From the NCBI GenBank assembly GCA_002633005.1, contig NMRA01000777.1, positions 99,323 to 144,503 of the forward strand: a stretch of 45,181 nt of DNA, read 5' to 3'. A program made the translations under genes and the position numbers. Numbering within the stretch: the stretch's first letter is position 1; the number at the start of each line of letters is the position of its first letter. This DNA is from Phoronis australis. Lineage: Eukaryota; Phoronida; Phoronidae. The notes beneath the pieces were generated by a model, which made no database searches, was not told the DNA's origin, and worked only from the letters and a program-made list of their open reading frames with translations. Positions 1 to 11,574 of the stretch are shown one piece after another.

Positions 1-821
1 AGCTGTTTTCTGCACAAACGTTTGTGACACCTCTTCTTCTTTTTGATCTACTGATCTACAGAGTTCCACAGTCAATCAGCTTTTGTCAGGAAGCTTTCCT
101 AAGCTTCTTTAGGCTCTGACATCACAATTTTGTGCTGTTTGATAAACCTTGAATTATACAGACATCATATTCCATGGGAGCAGCCATATTGAAGTAACTA
201 AGCACAACAATACAATCTGGCTCTCTGATTGGTCAACAAAAACACCGTTTTTTAAAAAAATGTGCAAGTGTAGACGTGGGAACTTTTTGGAATTTGATTT
301 TTAGTTATATTATCTAGCCACATAGAAAAAACTAGGTTGCCCCCCAAAGTACTCACAAGGGTGAACGCTATGAGATTTGGCCCACCGACTAATATGCATG
401 GGAAGCTAACTGCATGGATACGCAGCATTAATGAAAATACCACAGAATCAGAGAGGGCGTTGTAGTATTCCGGGACGTGGACATAGATATAAAAACAGCG
501 CGTGCGTATGATATGTAAGTCTATGAATGTGACGTTCTAGCTAATAGGATACAGTATTCAACCAAATCGGCGATATCACAAACATTATTGCACAGGTTGA
601 ATATGAGCATTTTCTTTCGGAATTTTAAGACAACAGAAATATTATAAAACCCTGCAAGCGCATATATCAAAAATTAGGTTTTCTACATTTATTGCAGCCG
701 CTCACAGATGACTCTACTGCACTACGTATTAGACCAGCGAAGCAACGACTTATTTTCAACATAAAATCGTCCATTTCACTCTTCGAGCACAGCGGTGATG
801 TGGGTCGTAGACGCAACTTCA

Positions 822-1163
822 TTAAAGGGATACTAAACCCTGTTTTGATGATTTCAGCTAATCCTCATTCTGTTACCTGCTAGTGCATCATTGGCGTCAA
901 CCTTCCAAGTTAAAGACAGGAATCAACTCAAAAACCGTACTTCTTAGGTCACAGATTGGACATTCGCACAGCTGCCGTGTAATTCGCTAAAAGCATAGAT
1001 CACGCTAGCCCTCTAGCAGACTTTGGGAGGAGTTTTCAAATTTTTATCCAATTTCTGCAGGGTTGTCGAGGGTTACAGAGTATTATTTTGCTATTGAGAA
1101 ATGGATAGGAATGTTGTTATAGTATTTGCCAATAGACCAACACCGGGTTTGGTATCCTTTTAA
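822..1163. mobile_element. MITE-like element with TTAA ends, about 342 bp
   Basis: Left end TTAAAGGGATACTAAACCC and right end CGGGTTTGGTATCCTTTTAA are inverted repeats with a few mismatches, each bounded by TTAA. TTAA target duplication is typical of piggyBac-type elements. There is no coding capacity, so it is probably a non-autonomous element. Confidence 0.6.
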
Positions 1164-1415
1164 GCTAGTGTCAACTTGCAGTAACATAGTGACGATAACC
1201 TGGCCCTACGTACATGTGCATGCACCAATACACCAGTATGGGCAGAGGGGCTTTCGGTATGATGCAACCGTATGATTCATTTCAACGATTAATGTCAATT
1301 TCAAAGCAAGCTTTATCATGACTGTGGATGATTTCTTGGCACTGATCAGTGATGAATGATCGCTAGAGGTTTTCCATGAACGATGCAATGAATGCCGACA
1401 ATTAATCATCAACCC

Positions 1416-1545
1416 GTTGTTCACTTATCATCAGGCTGTTGATCACTTATCATCACGCTGTTGATCATTTATCATCACGCTGTTGATCATTTATCATCAC
1501 GCTGTTGATCACTTATCATCACGCTGTTGATCATTTATCATCACG
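1416..1545. repeat. 22-bp minisatellite, about 5.9 copies
   Basis: The unit GTTGATCAYTTATCATCACGCT is repeated head to tail, alternating C and T at one position, with a diverged first unit. Confidence 0.9.
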
Positions 1546-2243
1546 TGTCTAATCCCAAACTTCATGGCCCAGTAATTAGCAAAACAAAACTCGAGTAAAA
1601 ACTAATTCTAATTCAAAGTCAACCTTAAAGCTTTAACGCTGGGGTCATCAAGTGCAAATTAGGATTAGACAGCCATCGACGTAAGGTAAGACCCAATTGC
1701 ACGACTGAACGTTTTCTATGCGTAATGGTTTCGTAAGAACGACCATTTAATGGAGTTTGGCTAGTCACTAAGAAAGACTCTGCATTGTTGGTAAACGCAC
1801 GGGCTTATCCAAAAATTAGCTCTTCCAAATGTCGAGCTTCTAAAGAGAACGCCATATTTCATGAGATTGTCTTATTTTGCATAATTTCAATTTTCTAGAA
1901 CAGAGGCAGTTTGGGTTGGGCGGTCAGTTTGTTACACATGCTTGAAAAATGATGAGTATGATGAACGACCTTGTATATAATTGTATACGATAACGACGTA
2001 CAGTAACTGATAAATATTGTAACGAATGAGTGTGGGTGCATTGGACTCAGTCTTGAGAGAAACGTGTTCCACTAGAAATAAGCTATAGGTGTTGGCCTGC
2101 ATTTAGCAATGCGAATTATAATGCAGTACAGTTACCATGGCAACAGGACAAGGGAACTATCACCCATACTCACACACATACGGCTCCTTCGCACGGATGA
2201 CTTTTTCCATCGCATGGATTCTTCAGACATGTAGCTACCTTAC

Positions 2244-4601
2244 CTTTACAACTGGGGCAGCCTTTCTCCACTTTTCCCCCGTGCAAAACATAATAGGTGT
2301 TGCAACCATAGCAATTATCCGCCCTGAAAGTTCCGTTGAAATGTGATGTAACAATTCACTTTCCTAGCTGATTTGGAAAAAAGATATTTGAGGATAGAAC
2401 CAGTTACTTCTTTTAGATTAGTTTTTGGCGTAAAAGTTGCTTTCTTTCCCATAATTTGTTCTTATGTACAATGCAAACAGCAGATTCCCAACAATACTTG
2501 ATAGCGTGGTTTTGCATTTTCTTTGTTTTGCATAAGCAGGTGAGTTAGTACTAATAATAAGTCATTTTTATGAATTCCTTTTTAAATTATGTAAAAATAG
2601 TTCTAAAGCGCAGATTCAAAATGGTCAACATTTTGAGAAAAAATATCAAATAATTTGGAACAAAAAGGGGTTTTCAGTTTTCCCAAAATATTTATGTTGC
2701 CTGCTGCTATTTCCAAACCTCTCCCCCTTTGTTCTGAAAATGATTAGTTATATATTTTGTACTTCGCATTAGAGTTCATGAATTAAGAACAAACGTCTAT
2801 TGTCTACCGATTTGAGGACTTTTTAGGGATTTGGTATTTGTTCTGTGCTTAAGAATAATTTTTCTTTGAGTTAAATCATAGACTATAGTACATGGACCGC
2901 CAAGTCTGTATATTTTCAAAGGACGAAATCTGTGATCTTAAGCATAAGCCGTGACGTCGCTATTCACTAGCGACACCTGGCAGACATAGCACGCTTTACT
3001 TCCGGCAAGTACATCGTCTGCTATACTGGATATTAAATAGATGCAAGAATTTTCCTTCACAATTCACTAACCGGAAGCTGAGTTTGCTAAGTTTAGAAGG
3101 TAGCGCCTCCTCTAGGATATTTCGTTAGAAAATTTCGGAGTTGCGAATCTGTTGTCTATAATCTATGGTTTAAAAGATAGTTAGGTGTGCCTCTAAAGCA
3201 CATAAAATACTTGGTTCACAAATTCCTATTGCACTAGATTGAAATGGATATTTTTGTAAAAACAGAAAAACTAGCCGTCAGTTACATGTATGTGCGGCAT
3301 ACACAATACATTTAAGAAATTCGAACTTGTAAGTGCAATTACCATAAATTCCCACCACTAAGGCTTATATTTGAAAAAAAGATATTTTTTTTAATTTTCC
3401 TAGAAAACACAAATATAGTGACCCCTGCAAGCTGTTGTCCTTTGCAGCAGGTGACGTTTTGTTTTATTATTTAATTGAATGTGTACACTGAGTGGTTATA
3501 CTCAGTAAATGATTTATTAATTGTGATAGTAGAGATCATGGCTAATTCACAGAAAACTTAAGAAAGATATCGAGTGGAATCATACCCAAATAAATGCTAC
3601 GGCTTTCAAGTCGAATACAAGACTATAGACTAATATTTCGGATTTTTGTACTTTCCACCATTTCCAGAAAATACATTATTTCGTCATTGCAGTGAACTAA
3701 TGCGTTTAAGTCTTCATTTTTTTCTTTCACACATCTACATTGGGTGAATTTCTGGATCTACTTAAGTTTGAGAAAACGGATACCATTTTCTATTAGCCAA
3801 TGCTGTCTATTTGTGCTGTGAAAACGTAAGGCTTAGCCTTTTTCTTCCTCGTCGGACATACGGCCAAATTGGTAACATGCGCTGAGGAGCCATCAGATAT
3901 ATTGTACTTATGGTAAAGCTAATTTTTGAGGAACACAAGGATGGTGAGAGTAAATTACATCTTGTGAGTGAATTGAAATCAAACAGCACAATACTAATAT
4001 GAAATCCGAATGCGCATCCTCATGAATTGTGTGAATCGATCGAGACACCACGGACATAGTCGAGAGGATTTTGAAGAAAAATAGGCAACGTATTGTATAT
4101 AACACATTATGGGAAGAGCTCGTGGGTAATTAAGCTTACCAGACTGAATTAAATTAATGACTATATCAAAGAAATAATCACCTCAGTAACAATTGGCTTC
4201 CTTGGAACAAGGCATATGTTCCTGATTAGCTTGTGTAAAAATGGTGCTCATTTAACGACCTAAAATGATCTACTCATCTAGTTTATATAAAACAATCCCC
4301 ATTTAAAACGTTAGCAATTTCGTTAATTCGCAAATTTGAGATCGACAACCCCCAAAAAGCGATCAGTGATACTTTTGGGTGATTACGAAATGTGTTGCTT
4401 GATTCTAACATGACTTTGCCATCAATTTTTTAGCCGGTTGATATGCGTGAGAAGAATCGTTAAAATCTACGGGTTCTTCATCTACTTACACACATTTTGC
4501 GCCGGGACAAGGAGGCTTTACATTTGTACATTGAGAAACGATGGAGTTACACCAATTGCACTTCTCACATTCCTTTGCTACTGCCACAGCACCGAGTAGG
4601 C
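2244..4601 (-). CDS. Small cysteine-rich, probably secreted protein (two internal exons; ends not found)
   Basis: Two short exons, 4601-4490 and 2323-2244, have good acceptors (AATTTCAG, AACTTTCAG) and strong donors (TGTGT|GTAAGT, AAAG|GTAAGG). Their phases match (2 into 1), giving a continuous peptide of about 64 residues with ten cysteines: LLGAVAVAKECEKCNWC, QCTNVKPPCPGAKCV, then ADNCYGCNTYYVLHGG and EKGCPSCK. The hydrophobic LLGAVAVA start looks like the end of a signal peptide, so an upstream exon should supply the Met. One candidate is ATGCCGG|GTAAGC near 5360, but that would make a very short signal. A possible last exon near 2096-2083 would add GQHL and a stop. I recognise no named family. 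The codon-level Cys pattern and matched splice phases are the evidence. Confidence 0.6.
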
Positions 4602-5274
4602 CTGAAATTGTGATGATTTAATCAAACGGGATATTCCAAAAGTCCTATCTATGTGACGAAATGGTGGAGAGGCAGTTCCGCCTGGCCAAACGCCCCTCCC
4701 CAATTCCTAATCTTGAAAGGAGAACGGAGAACACGCGATACCATACGGCGTGCTACGTTTGAAACACTAAGACGGAAATTTGAGAGAACAGTCTTAGAAA
4801 CGTTTGTCAACCTTTTAACGCACTACGTCAATTCCCGGTGTTTCCCAGGGAGCCAATAGAATACTTAGTCTGTAGATAAATCTGTAACTATCTTCTGCCT
4901 TTGTGGTGTGCACGGTCTCCTTCATTCGCAAATCCAACCACCCGTTGAGTGCTCGTCTACCAGAGAACAGACGATCCAGTATTTCCCTGCAGTGTCACAT
5001 TCACTAAACACGAGTCGCACCATCGACTGGGGTAAGATGGCACTTTACAGTTTGGTTGCAACAGGTTGCGCAAATCTAGTTACAAACTCAGTCTATACGA
5101 AGTTAAATCCGACGACCGAAAAACAACTTAGTGTGCGATCATGAAACATTCAAATTTTGGTATTCAGTGTTAACTGAGCCCGAATTAAGTTTGAGGTAGG
5201 TAAATATTTGGTCTCATTTAGTCTTCTAATGTCAGTTTCCCCCGCACCCTGAGATTAACCTCCAGTTCGCTTAG

Positions 5275-5982
5275 TTAAAGAGGCATGGAACGCGAAAACA
5301 ATTTGGATGATTAAAAGCGGTTCTTTACCACTGAAACAATTCAGCCTGCTTACCCGGCATTTTTAGAAATTGTTTGTAACGATTTTGAATTTCTAATGAT
5401 TTCAAAGCCTTTTTTGTTTCAAATTTACAAAAGATATGACCTGTCGACTGCTCGTCAATTCAGTCCTCGATTTTATCCCTCGAGGCAGAGCACGTCTCTT
5501 TATTTGGTGTGGCAAGACATAAACGTAGCACATGTCTCTGACATGGAAAATGTGGTCTTTGGTTTAAACTAAACAATGGCAACTTCACGTAGCAGCCAGT
5601 CCGATTAGGAGGTAATCTAGTATTCAAATATAATCTAAAATGCACTTAGAATTACTTTCGGAAAATTGATTGTTTCACACTGTGCTGTCGACCTCAGATT
5701 TGAAGTGCGATCACAAATGATAATCTGCCGTCAATATCCAACTCGTCACTCAGCTGTTTGTCGAATGATTCTAAGCGCATGCGTGCATTTATCATAAGTA
5801 GAAGGAAGATTAGAAACGTTGTGGAGACTACAGAGTTTTTCCTTTGCGCGTATTTCAATGAGTTTTGTCATTTTTTAAAATTTCCTCACAGGGAAAGTGA
5901 ATAATTCTATGTACACGTTGCGAGATGGCACTTTCGTCGGAAAAACATTTTTGACGAGCTTTTGCGTTCCATGCCTCTTTAA
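5275..5982. mobile_element. MITE-like element with TTAA ends, about 708 bp
   Basis: The left end TTAAAGAGGCATGGAACGC is matched by the inverted right end GCGTTCCATGCCTCTTTAA, essentially perfect over 19 bp, with TTAA on both sides. No plausible protein lies inside. It is distinct in sequence from the element at 822-1163 but shares the TTAAAG ends. Confidence 0.65.
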
Positions 5983-6240
5983 TACCGATGTCGGTCTTAA
6001 TTAATTAAACAAGGGAAAAACTTCAATAAAACAGTGCCTTGGTTAACAACAGTCAACTTCTTTTGACGAAAGACAGGTTATAGGGGCTTTAATAGAAATC
6101 AATCTTACCCAGAAAGCAAAGCGCTCGATACAAATTGCATCTGCTCTTCATGTTGACAAGCTTGAAGTTATCTTGGCGGTTACCAACTTCAATGCTTGCT
6201 ACGACACGTCAACTGTACTTATACCATCATTTCATACAGT

Positions 6241-6307
6241 ACTGTACAGTGGGTTTCAAAAATGATGCATCATACGGTACGGTACAGTGGGTTTCAAAAA
6301 TGATGCA
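6241..6307. repeat. Two tandem copies of a 38-bp unit
   Basis: GTACAGTGGGTTTCAAAAATGATGCA occurs twice at an offset of 38 bp. Confidence 0.8.
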
Positions 6308-7707
6308 ACTAATTTCAAAACGTAATTTCACCGAGCGACATTGATTTTGAGTTGGGGGGCAGGGCACAGGAATAACCAGAATTTCGCGACATGCGCGCAC
6401 CCAGCCTGATGTAGGTATACGGGGGTCTCGAATTTTTGGGTTTGTGGACCTCATTACTAAAAAAAAACATAAACGGTAGACGGGGTTTGTTCAAGGGGCA
6501 TACGCTAATCAGCAATTTGCATCCCGAACTGGCAAATGGTATCTGGGAGAACTTCAGGGGGGGCCATGGCCCCCTTGCCTCCCCCTTAAATCCGCCAATG
6601 TGTCCCTGATGGAAAAATATACAAGTAGAGTATAGAGTCCCTGGTGATAGACGATGCTTTTCTTATGGCAATGAAAAACCACGAATAATTTTGCTATTCA
6701 AGTCCAAAGTCTGAAAACTGCCAGGAGGTAGAAATTCAACTCACGACCATCGAGTGACAAACAGGGTCTATCCAACCACAATAACATTACACTCTTTTTC
6801 AGTCACAGCATTGATAGGCCTAGGGCTAGGGCTAGCCTTGGTACAAATCTGTATACTAAGTATACTACCCTGGCTGTGTGAATTTCGGGGTCTGTTGAAG
6901 AAAAACACACAGTGGTATCTGGTTGTATTTTGATATCGCTAGCTGGCTGGCTAGGGTACCGCTGCAGACTCGACTAAAGCACAACGATTACTATCGAATT
7001 CAGTACGCAATTTTCCCACAGGTAATGGTTTCATCCAATTCTAAGAGTAATAGTTAGACTGTTCAGCTCATACAGGGAGCAACATCGTCATCAAAATGTT
7101 TAAGAAACGAATAAATTATCTGGTTAAGGCGAACTTCTCTTCTTCGAAGCAGTCCCGGATACAGCTGACTATTTGTCTCGAGTTGCTGAAAGGTCAAACC
7201 GCACAGCATTATGGGCAACATTCGTTTGTTTTGATCATGCAGATTTTAAGAAAAGAAAAAAATAAAAGAAAAAATATGTGCAGACAGCAGATCGACCCCA
7301 TACTTACGAAAAGTTCTAATTAAGTGTCCGAGCGTATGTTTCAATGGTTTTTATGCAGATTCACGATGTTTTTAAAACGTCTAAAAACGGATCATATGAC
7401 TTTAATAGGCTACCGTATATAGCAGCGAGAGAGCTCCCAAAAGGTAGTTCCGTGTGAACGTCTTAAAATCGACCAAGAAACAAAATAGCAAAAAGTAGGT
7501 TTATCTGCTATTTTGATAGTGGCAGAGTACGGTTAAGTGCAGACATTTTCAAATATCCAGCCACTTTGGTTGTGGATTGGTGGATGACATGCATGCGTAA
7601 ACACGTGTGTGCGTTTCCATTCTTTTAAATTCAGTACACGCCGATGATAATTAAATTCACTATAGGCAGTCCTCCGTCGTTGCCCAAAAATCAGACATTT
7701 AACTACA

Positions 7708-7850
7708 TGGGCGGCGCACCATAGGGGGTTGGAGGGTTATACTCCCCACTTTTTTCAGTGGGCTATGTCGCCCATGGTCTATGCCGGGGGGGGGGCGGTG
7801 CACCACAGGGGGAATATAGCTCTCACTTTTTTCCATGCAGTACCCCCATG
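7708..7850. repeat. Two related GC-rich repeat units around a poly-G run
   Basis: GCGCACCATAGGGGG...CTCCCCACTTTTTTC and GGTGCACCACAGGGGG...CTCTCACTTTTTTCC are diverged tandem copies. A run of G sits between them. Probably remnants of a transposon terminus. Confidence 0.5.
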
Positions 7851-8039
7851 AACTACCGTATTTTCTTGCACTAACAAAACCCCGACGAACATGTTCATAT
7901 TATTACGGAAAAGTAGATCTAGACCAAATAAAAACTTGGGTCAATGAAGAAAGTCTTCTCTTTCAATCAGTGCCGATGGCGCTGAGCCTCGAAGGCGTCA
8001 TACGAGCGAAAAACTTGATGGAAAAGATTTCCAAGGTTA

Positions 8040-8150
8040 CATGTCACTATTCCGAATGTTCATCACTCCGAAAGTCCACTACACCCAAGTTAATGCGAAG
8101 GTTCGCTACCTTCGAAAGTTCACTCTACTTCGAATGTCCACAATTCTAAA
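8040..8150. repeat. Short minisatellite, reverse orientation of the array at 8820-8890
   Basis: It has imperfect units like CCGAAAGTTCACTAC. The same motif in opposite orientation (GTAGTGAACCTTCGGA) occurs at 8820-8890 and, expanded, at 9660-9810. Confidence 0.6.
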
Positions 8151-8440
8151 CCAAAACTCCAACAGTTCATTACTCTACCTTGTCTGCTAACGAGTCGGAA
8201 CTGACAGGACAAAAGTATGGTATTTGTGCCCATTTAGTAACTATTTAAAGGGTGTACAAAAGTTGAATAGTTCTTAAAACATTGATTACATTATTTACAA
8301 ATGAGCTCAGTTCCAATCATTGTCAATAGTGAATCTTCAATATAACTAACGACTCATTCAGTCTCAGAGACAGCATCAGGTCAGGACTTCAGCGACCAAT
8401 AGCGGCGGTTTTAAATTTAAGACGACTGATTGGGACTTTC

Positions 8441-9240
8441 CTACTTCGTGAAGACTGGCAGGGACAGGGTAGCCTACTAACTACATTTAGTTCAGTTTCA
8501 ACCCGGCCATGGTTCCGATGGGTGAGTTTGAGGGGCAGCAGCCCTAAACTTGCTCAGTCACGCTGTGAAATGATGCGACCTTGCATGGATTTGATGAATG
8601 TATCGTGGTTGATAATTCATCAGTATTCCTGCTTCCTATTTTTTAAAAAATCAAGTACGTACTCGTTTTCCGTATTCGAAGGACATGCGAGCAATTTCCC
8701 ATGCGCATGAAATCCGGGCGTTGTTTGAGTATAGGTACACCACCTAGTGTATCTAATAACCGAAGTGTCGTTTATTTCTGCAGGTAAAAGGGGATGTCTG
8801 ATACACCCAAGTCCGAATTTTTAGACCTTTTCGGAGTAGTGAACCTTCGGCATAGTGAACCTTCAGAGAAGTGAGCCTTTGGAATACTGGGCTGTTCCCA
8901 TTTCCAGCGATGTAAGCAAGTTAAGTAACACGCAAAATACAACCAGATCAAAATATTCAAGTCGGGGAAATTCTCTTTCTGGACCACATTACATCCGGTA
9001 CCGTTCTTTGTGAGCCACCGTCAGGGCATCCTCATTTCTGGGATTACGAATTCCGTCTGATCAGTTGGGAACATAAAGCTGAGAGTCTTCGTTGTGTATA
9101 TAGATTCCCCCCCCAGTGAAGCTGCGTCAAGGGCCTTACCGAAAACTGTGCAGCGTCGACCTTTGCAAAATATCCGCAAAGGTCCACCGTTCCAGAAATT
9201 CGAACCACCCCCTGCGCAATGCTGGCTACTGGCCTGTTTG
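8441..9240 (-). mobile_element. Repeat element copy A (ends with GGCC-GTAGCCAG-type terminus)
   Basis: This copy aligns with 9241-10640 over its whole length: GACTGGCAGGGACA...GTAGCCTACTAACT at the left, GGATTTGATGAATGT...GTGGTTGATAA, the TAGTGAACCTTC minisatellite, the GGCATCCTC...TTACGAATTCCGTCT block and the right end. On the minus strand the right end reads AGGCCAGTAGCCAGCATTG. This resembles a terminus I have seen in many invertebrate repeats (GGCCCGTAGCCAG). No transposase is present. Confidence 0.6.
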
Positions 9241-9659
9241 ACTTCATGATGACTGGCAGGGACAAGGTAGCCTACTAACTGCATTTAGTTTCGGCCGGGC
9301 CGTGTGCATAGTTGAGGTGCAGTGGCCCTAAACTTTTCAGTCGCGCTGAGAAATGACGGAATTTTGACATGGATTTGATGAATGTGTCGTGGTTGATAAC
9401 TCATCAATATTCTTCATAATCGTTTAAGATTCAAGTACGTATTCATTTAATTGATATTAATAATTCATAATCGTTTAAAAATGCAAGTGCGTACTCATTT
9501 TATAAATATTTTTACTTCATAATCGTTTGAAAATTCAAATACCTACTCATTTTCCCGTATTCGTAAGCCGCTATAAGTACACCATTCAGTGCATCTGATA
9601 ACCGTAGTATCGTTTGTTTTTCCATGTAACAGTATAAAAATCACACCTGTGTCCGAAAT

Positions 9660-9810
9660 TTTTGACATTTTCATGTTGTGAACCTTCTGAGTAGCGAACC
9701 TTCCGGAAGCGTAGTGAACCTTCCTAACAGTGAACCTTTGAAGTAGTGATCCTTTGGAGTAACGAACCTTCAAAGTAATGAACCTTAACCTTCGGAGTAG
9801 TAAACCATCG
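9660..9810. repeat. Degenerate minisatellite, unit about 15 bp (GTAGTGAACCTTCGGA)
   Basis: About ten imperfect units vary at GTAGTGAACCTT, GTAGCGAACCTT and GTAACGAACCTT. It is longer than the matching array in copy A. Confidence 0.75.
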
Positions 9811-10163
9811 GAATAGTGACCTGTTCCTATTTCCAGCGCAAAAATGGAACGAGATAAAAATTTCGTTAAGTCATTCTCCGACTAAATATTACAGTCCGAG
9901 TAAGTAATGAAGTGCAATCACTCATTTAAGCGTGCCTTATTTGAAAGTTTGGCAGGAGGTAACGCGAAAACGTTCCCTTTTTGGACCACCTTTCAACCGA
10001 ATTTGAGTCCCGTCCTTTGCAAGCAACCGTCACGGCATCCTCGTTTCTGGTATTACGAATTCCGTCTCATCTCATGAACATAGAGCTGAGAGTCATCGTT
10101 GTGTATACAGATTTTCCTTCCCCTAATTAAGCTTCGTCGAGGTCCTTACCGAAAACTCTACAG

Positions 10164-10555
10164 TGTCAACGTTAGCCTCTGACACAGCGTCACCTATACT
10201 GAAAAGTCGCCCTGTGGAAAGTTTTAACGTGACGAGTGACACACGCAATTCTGTGTGTGGAAGTATACTAATCACATCGCTACCACTTGCACACGCCTTT
10301 AAACACTGGTGTACTTATTTGGGCTTAAGCCATTGGACCGGAGTTCCCTTGAATTTGTTTACTTCGTTCACTTCAGGTCAAAGGTGGTCGCCATAATACA
10401 TAACAGTAAAATGAAAGGGGTTTCCCAGATTTCAACCAATTGGAATGACTGAATGCTATGACTCCGATTTTATTACTTACCAATGAGAAGCCATGTGGAG
10501 CAACATTCGACAGTGCTACCTTTCGTAGCACTGTGAAAGAGTGTTTGTCAACGTT
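10164..10555. mobile_element. Nested insertion flanked by a 10-bp direct repeat
   Basis: TGTCAACGTT occurs at 10164-10173 and 10546-10555. Copy A lacks the 372 bp between them and has an equivalent empty site. Close to its right end lies a perfect hairpin CAGTGCTAC-CTTTC-GTAGCACTG (10511-10533). Terminal inverted repeats are weak, so the class is uncertain; the 8-10 bp duplication suggests a hAT-like or similar non-autonomous element. Confidence 0.55.
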
Positions 10556-11145
10556 TGCAAAATATCAAAGGTCCACCGCTCTAGAAATTCGAACCACTCC
10601 CTGCGCAATGCTAGCTACGGGCCTGCTCTTTTTGTTTAACGTTATTTGGTCAAGTGGAAAATCAGCTGTTTAATTGTATGCATATTTGCACTGACATGTG
10701 CTCACCGATACCTGAATAAGGCGCATGTGTCAATATATGAAGCATTTGATTGAAAGCAAGCAACATTATAAGGTATAGGCTACTACAGTGCTAACCCGTG
10801 ATCATGCAAGTCGAGTGTTGTATAGGTAAACTGCCGTATCGTGGGTCGTTCGGAGGAAAGTGTCGTAATTACGACCGAGACTTCACTCGTGTTTTAACAC
10901 AGTAATCGTCATATCAAATAAGAAATTGGTTTGCAGGTCACATGAGCTCTGAACAAGTTTTTCGCTCGTAATTTTACGCCCGTATTTTTGAATAAAGAAT
11001 GAATGATTCGTCATTAAGATTTAAAAATTGTACTACATTACCTCCGAAAACTGTTTCGAACCTAGGTTTTGTGCAACTTCGTATGTCATCTGCACGCACT
11101 ATTAAGAGTAAAAGAATGGGATTTGGCCTAAATATTATTTAAACA

Positions 11146-11167
11146 AATAAAATAAAATAAAATAAAA
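11146..11167. repeat. (AAAAT)n microsatellite
   Basis: About four uninterrupted copies of AAAAT/AAATA. Confidence 0.85.
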
Positions 11168-11360
11168 GCATTGTCAGACAACCTGCTAGATATAAATTTT
11201 GCCACCTCAATATGTATTAAATCGGGTCAATTTCAAATGACTGGGATGGCTAAGGCAGCAAGTTGAAAATTTTAATCAGTCTTCGATATTGTCCAATCTT
11301 TTGAACTTATATACTTTGCACCTGAGAATTTGCCTTCTGAACACTTCATAACATGCGCAA

Positions 11361-11470
11361 AATTCGAGCTTAAAATTACGAGCGTAAAATTACGAGTGTA
11401 AACTTACAAGCGTAAAACTATGAGCGAAAAATTACGAGCGAAAAATACGAGTGTAAAATTACGAGAGTAC
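11361..11470. repeat. 14-15 bp minisatellite (TAAAATTACGAGCG)
   Basis: About eight degenerate units such as TAAAATTACGAGCG, TAAACTTACAAGCG and GAAAAATTACGAGCG. An inverted copy lies at 10960-10985 in the left arm of the foldback element. Confidence 0.8.
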
Positions 11471-11574
11471 AACTGTTTTAGAGCTCATGTGACCTACATA
11501 CCAATTTCTCATTGGATATAATGACTACGGCCGTAAAGCACGAGCGACACTTTCACCCGAATCGTCCACGATAT

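Larger units (their letters stand above)
5983..8040. other. Spacer without a supported gene
   Basis: AT-rich sequence with short repeats. It includes a GC-rich transposon scar near 6550-6600 (GGGGGGGCCATGGCCCCC) and the 7708-7850 units. All reading frames are short and unconvincing. Confidence 0.5.
9241..10640 (-). mobile_element. Repeat element copy B, expanded and interrupted
   Basis: Tandem neighbour of copy A with about 80 percent similarity by eye. It differs by three internal copies of a segment around CATAATCGTTTRAAATTCAAGT (9413-9560), a longer TAGTGAACCTTC array (9660-9810) and a 372-bp insertion (10174-10545). The right end on the minus strand reads AGGCCCGTAGCTAGCATTG. Confidence 0.6.
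10835..11574. mobile_element. Foldback element with inverted arms of about 110 bp and an internal minisatellite
   Basis: The left arm (CCGTATCGTGGGTCGTTCGG ... GAAATTGGTTTGCAGGTCAC ATGAGCTC) is mirrored by the right arm ending at 11574 (GAGCTCATGTGACCTACATA ... CGTCCACGATAT). Between them lie AT-rich filler, an (AAAAT)n run and the 11361-11470 array. No open reading frame of note. Confidence 0.65.

Noticed and set aside
252-443. Minus-strand ORF with a hydrophobic start and a GTGAGT donor
   Set aside because: It could be a signal-peptide exon, but it lies downstream of the cysteine-rich exons on the same strand, ends in the wrong phase for them and has no partner.
1206-1424. Minus-strand ORF ending in a Cys-rich tail (PLCPYWCIGACTC)
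   Set aside because: The phase does not match the exon ending at 2244, and the rest of the ORF has no protein-like pattern.
1416-1545. Possible CRISPR-like array
   Set aside because: Units are contiguous 22-bp tandem repeats without unique spacers, in a eukaryotic context.
9180-9240. tRNA-like B-box (GGTTCGAATTTC on the minus strand)
   Set aside because: There is no clover-leaf or A-box at the right distance. It belongs to the duplicated element terminus.
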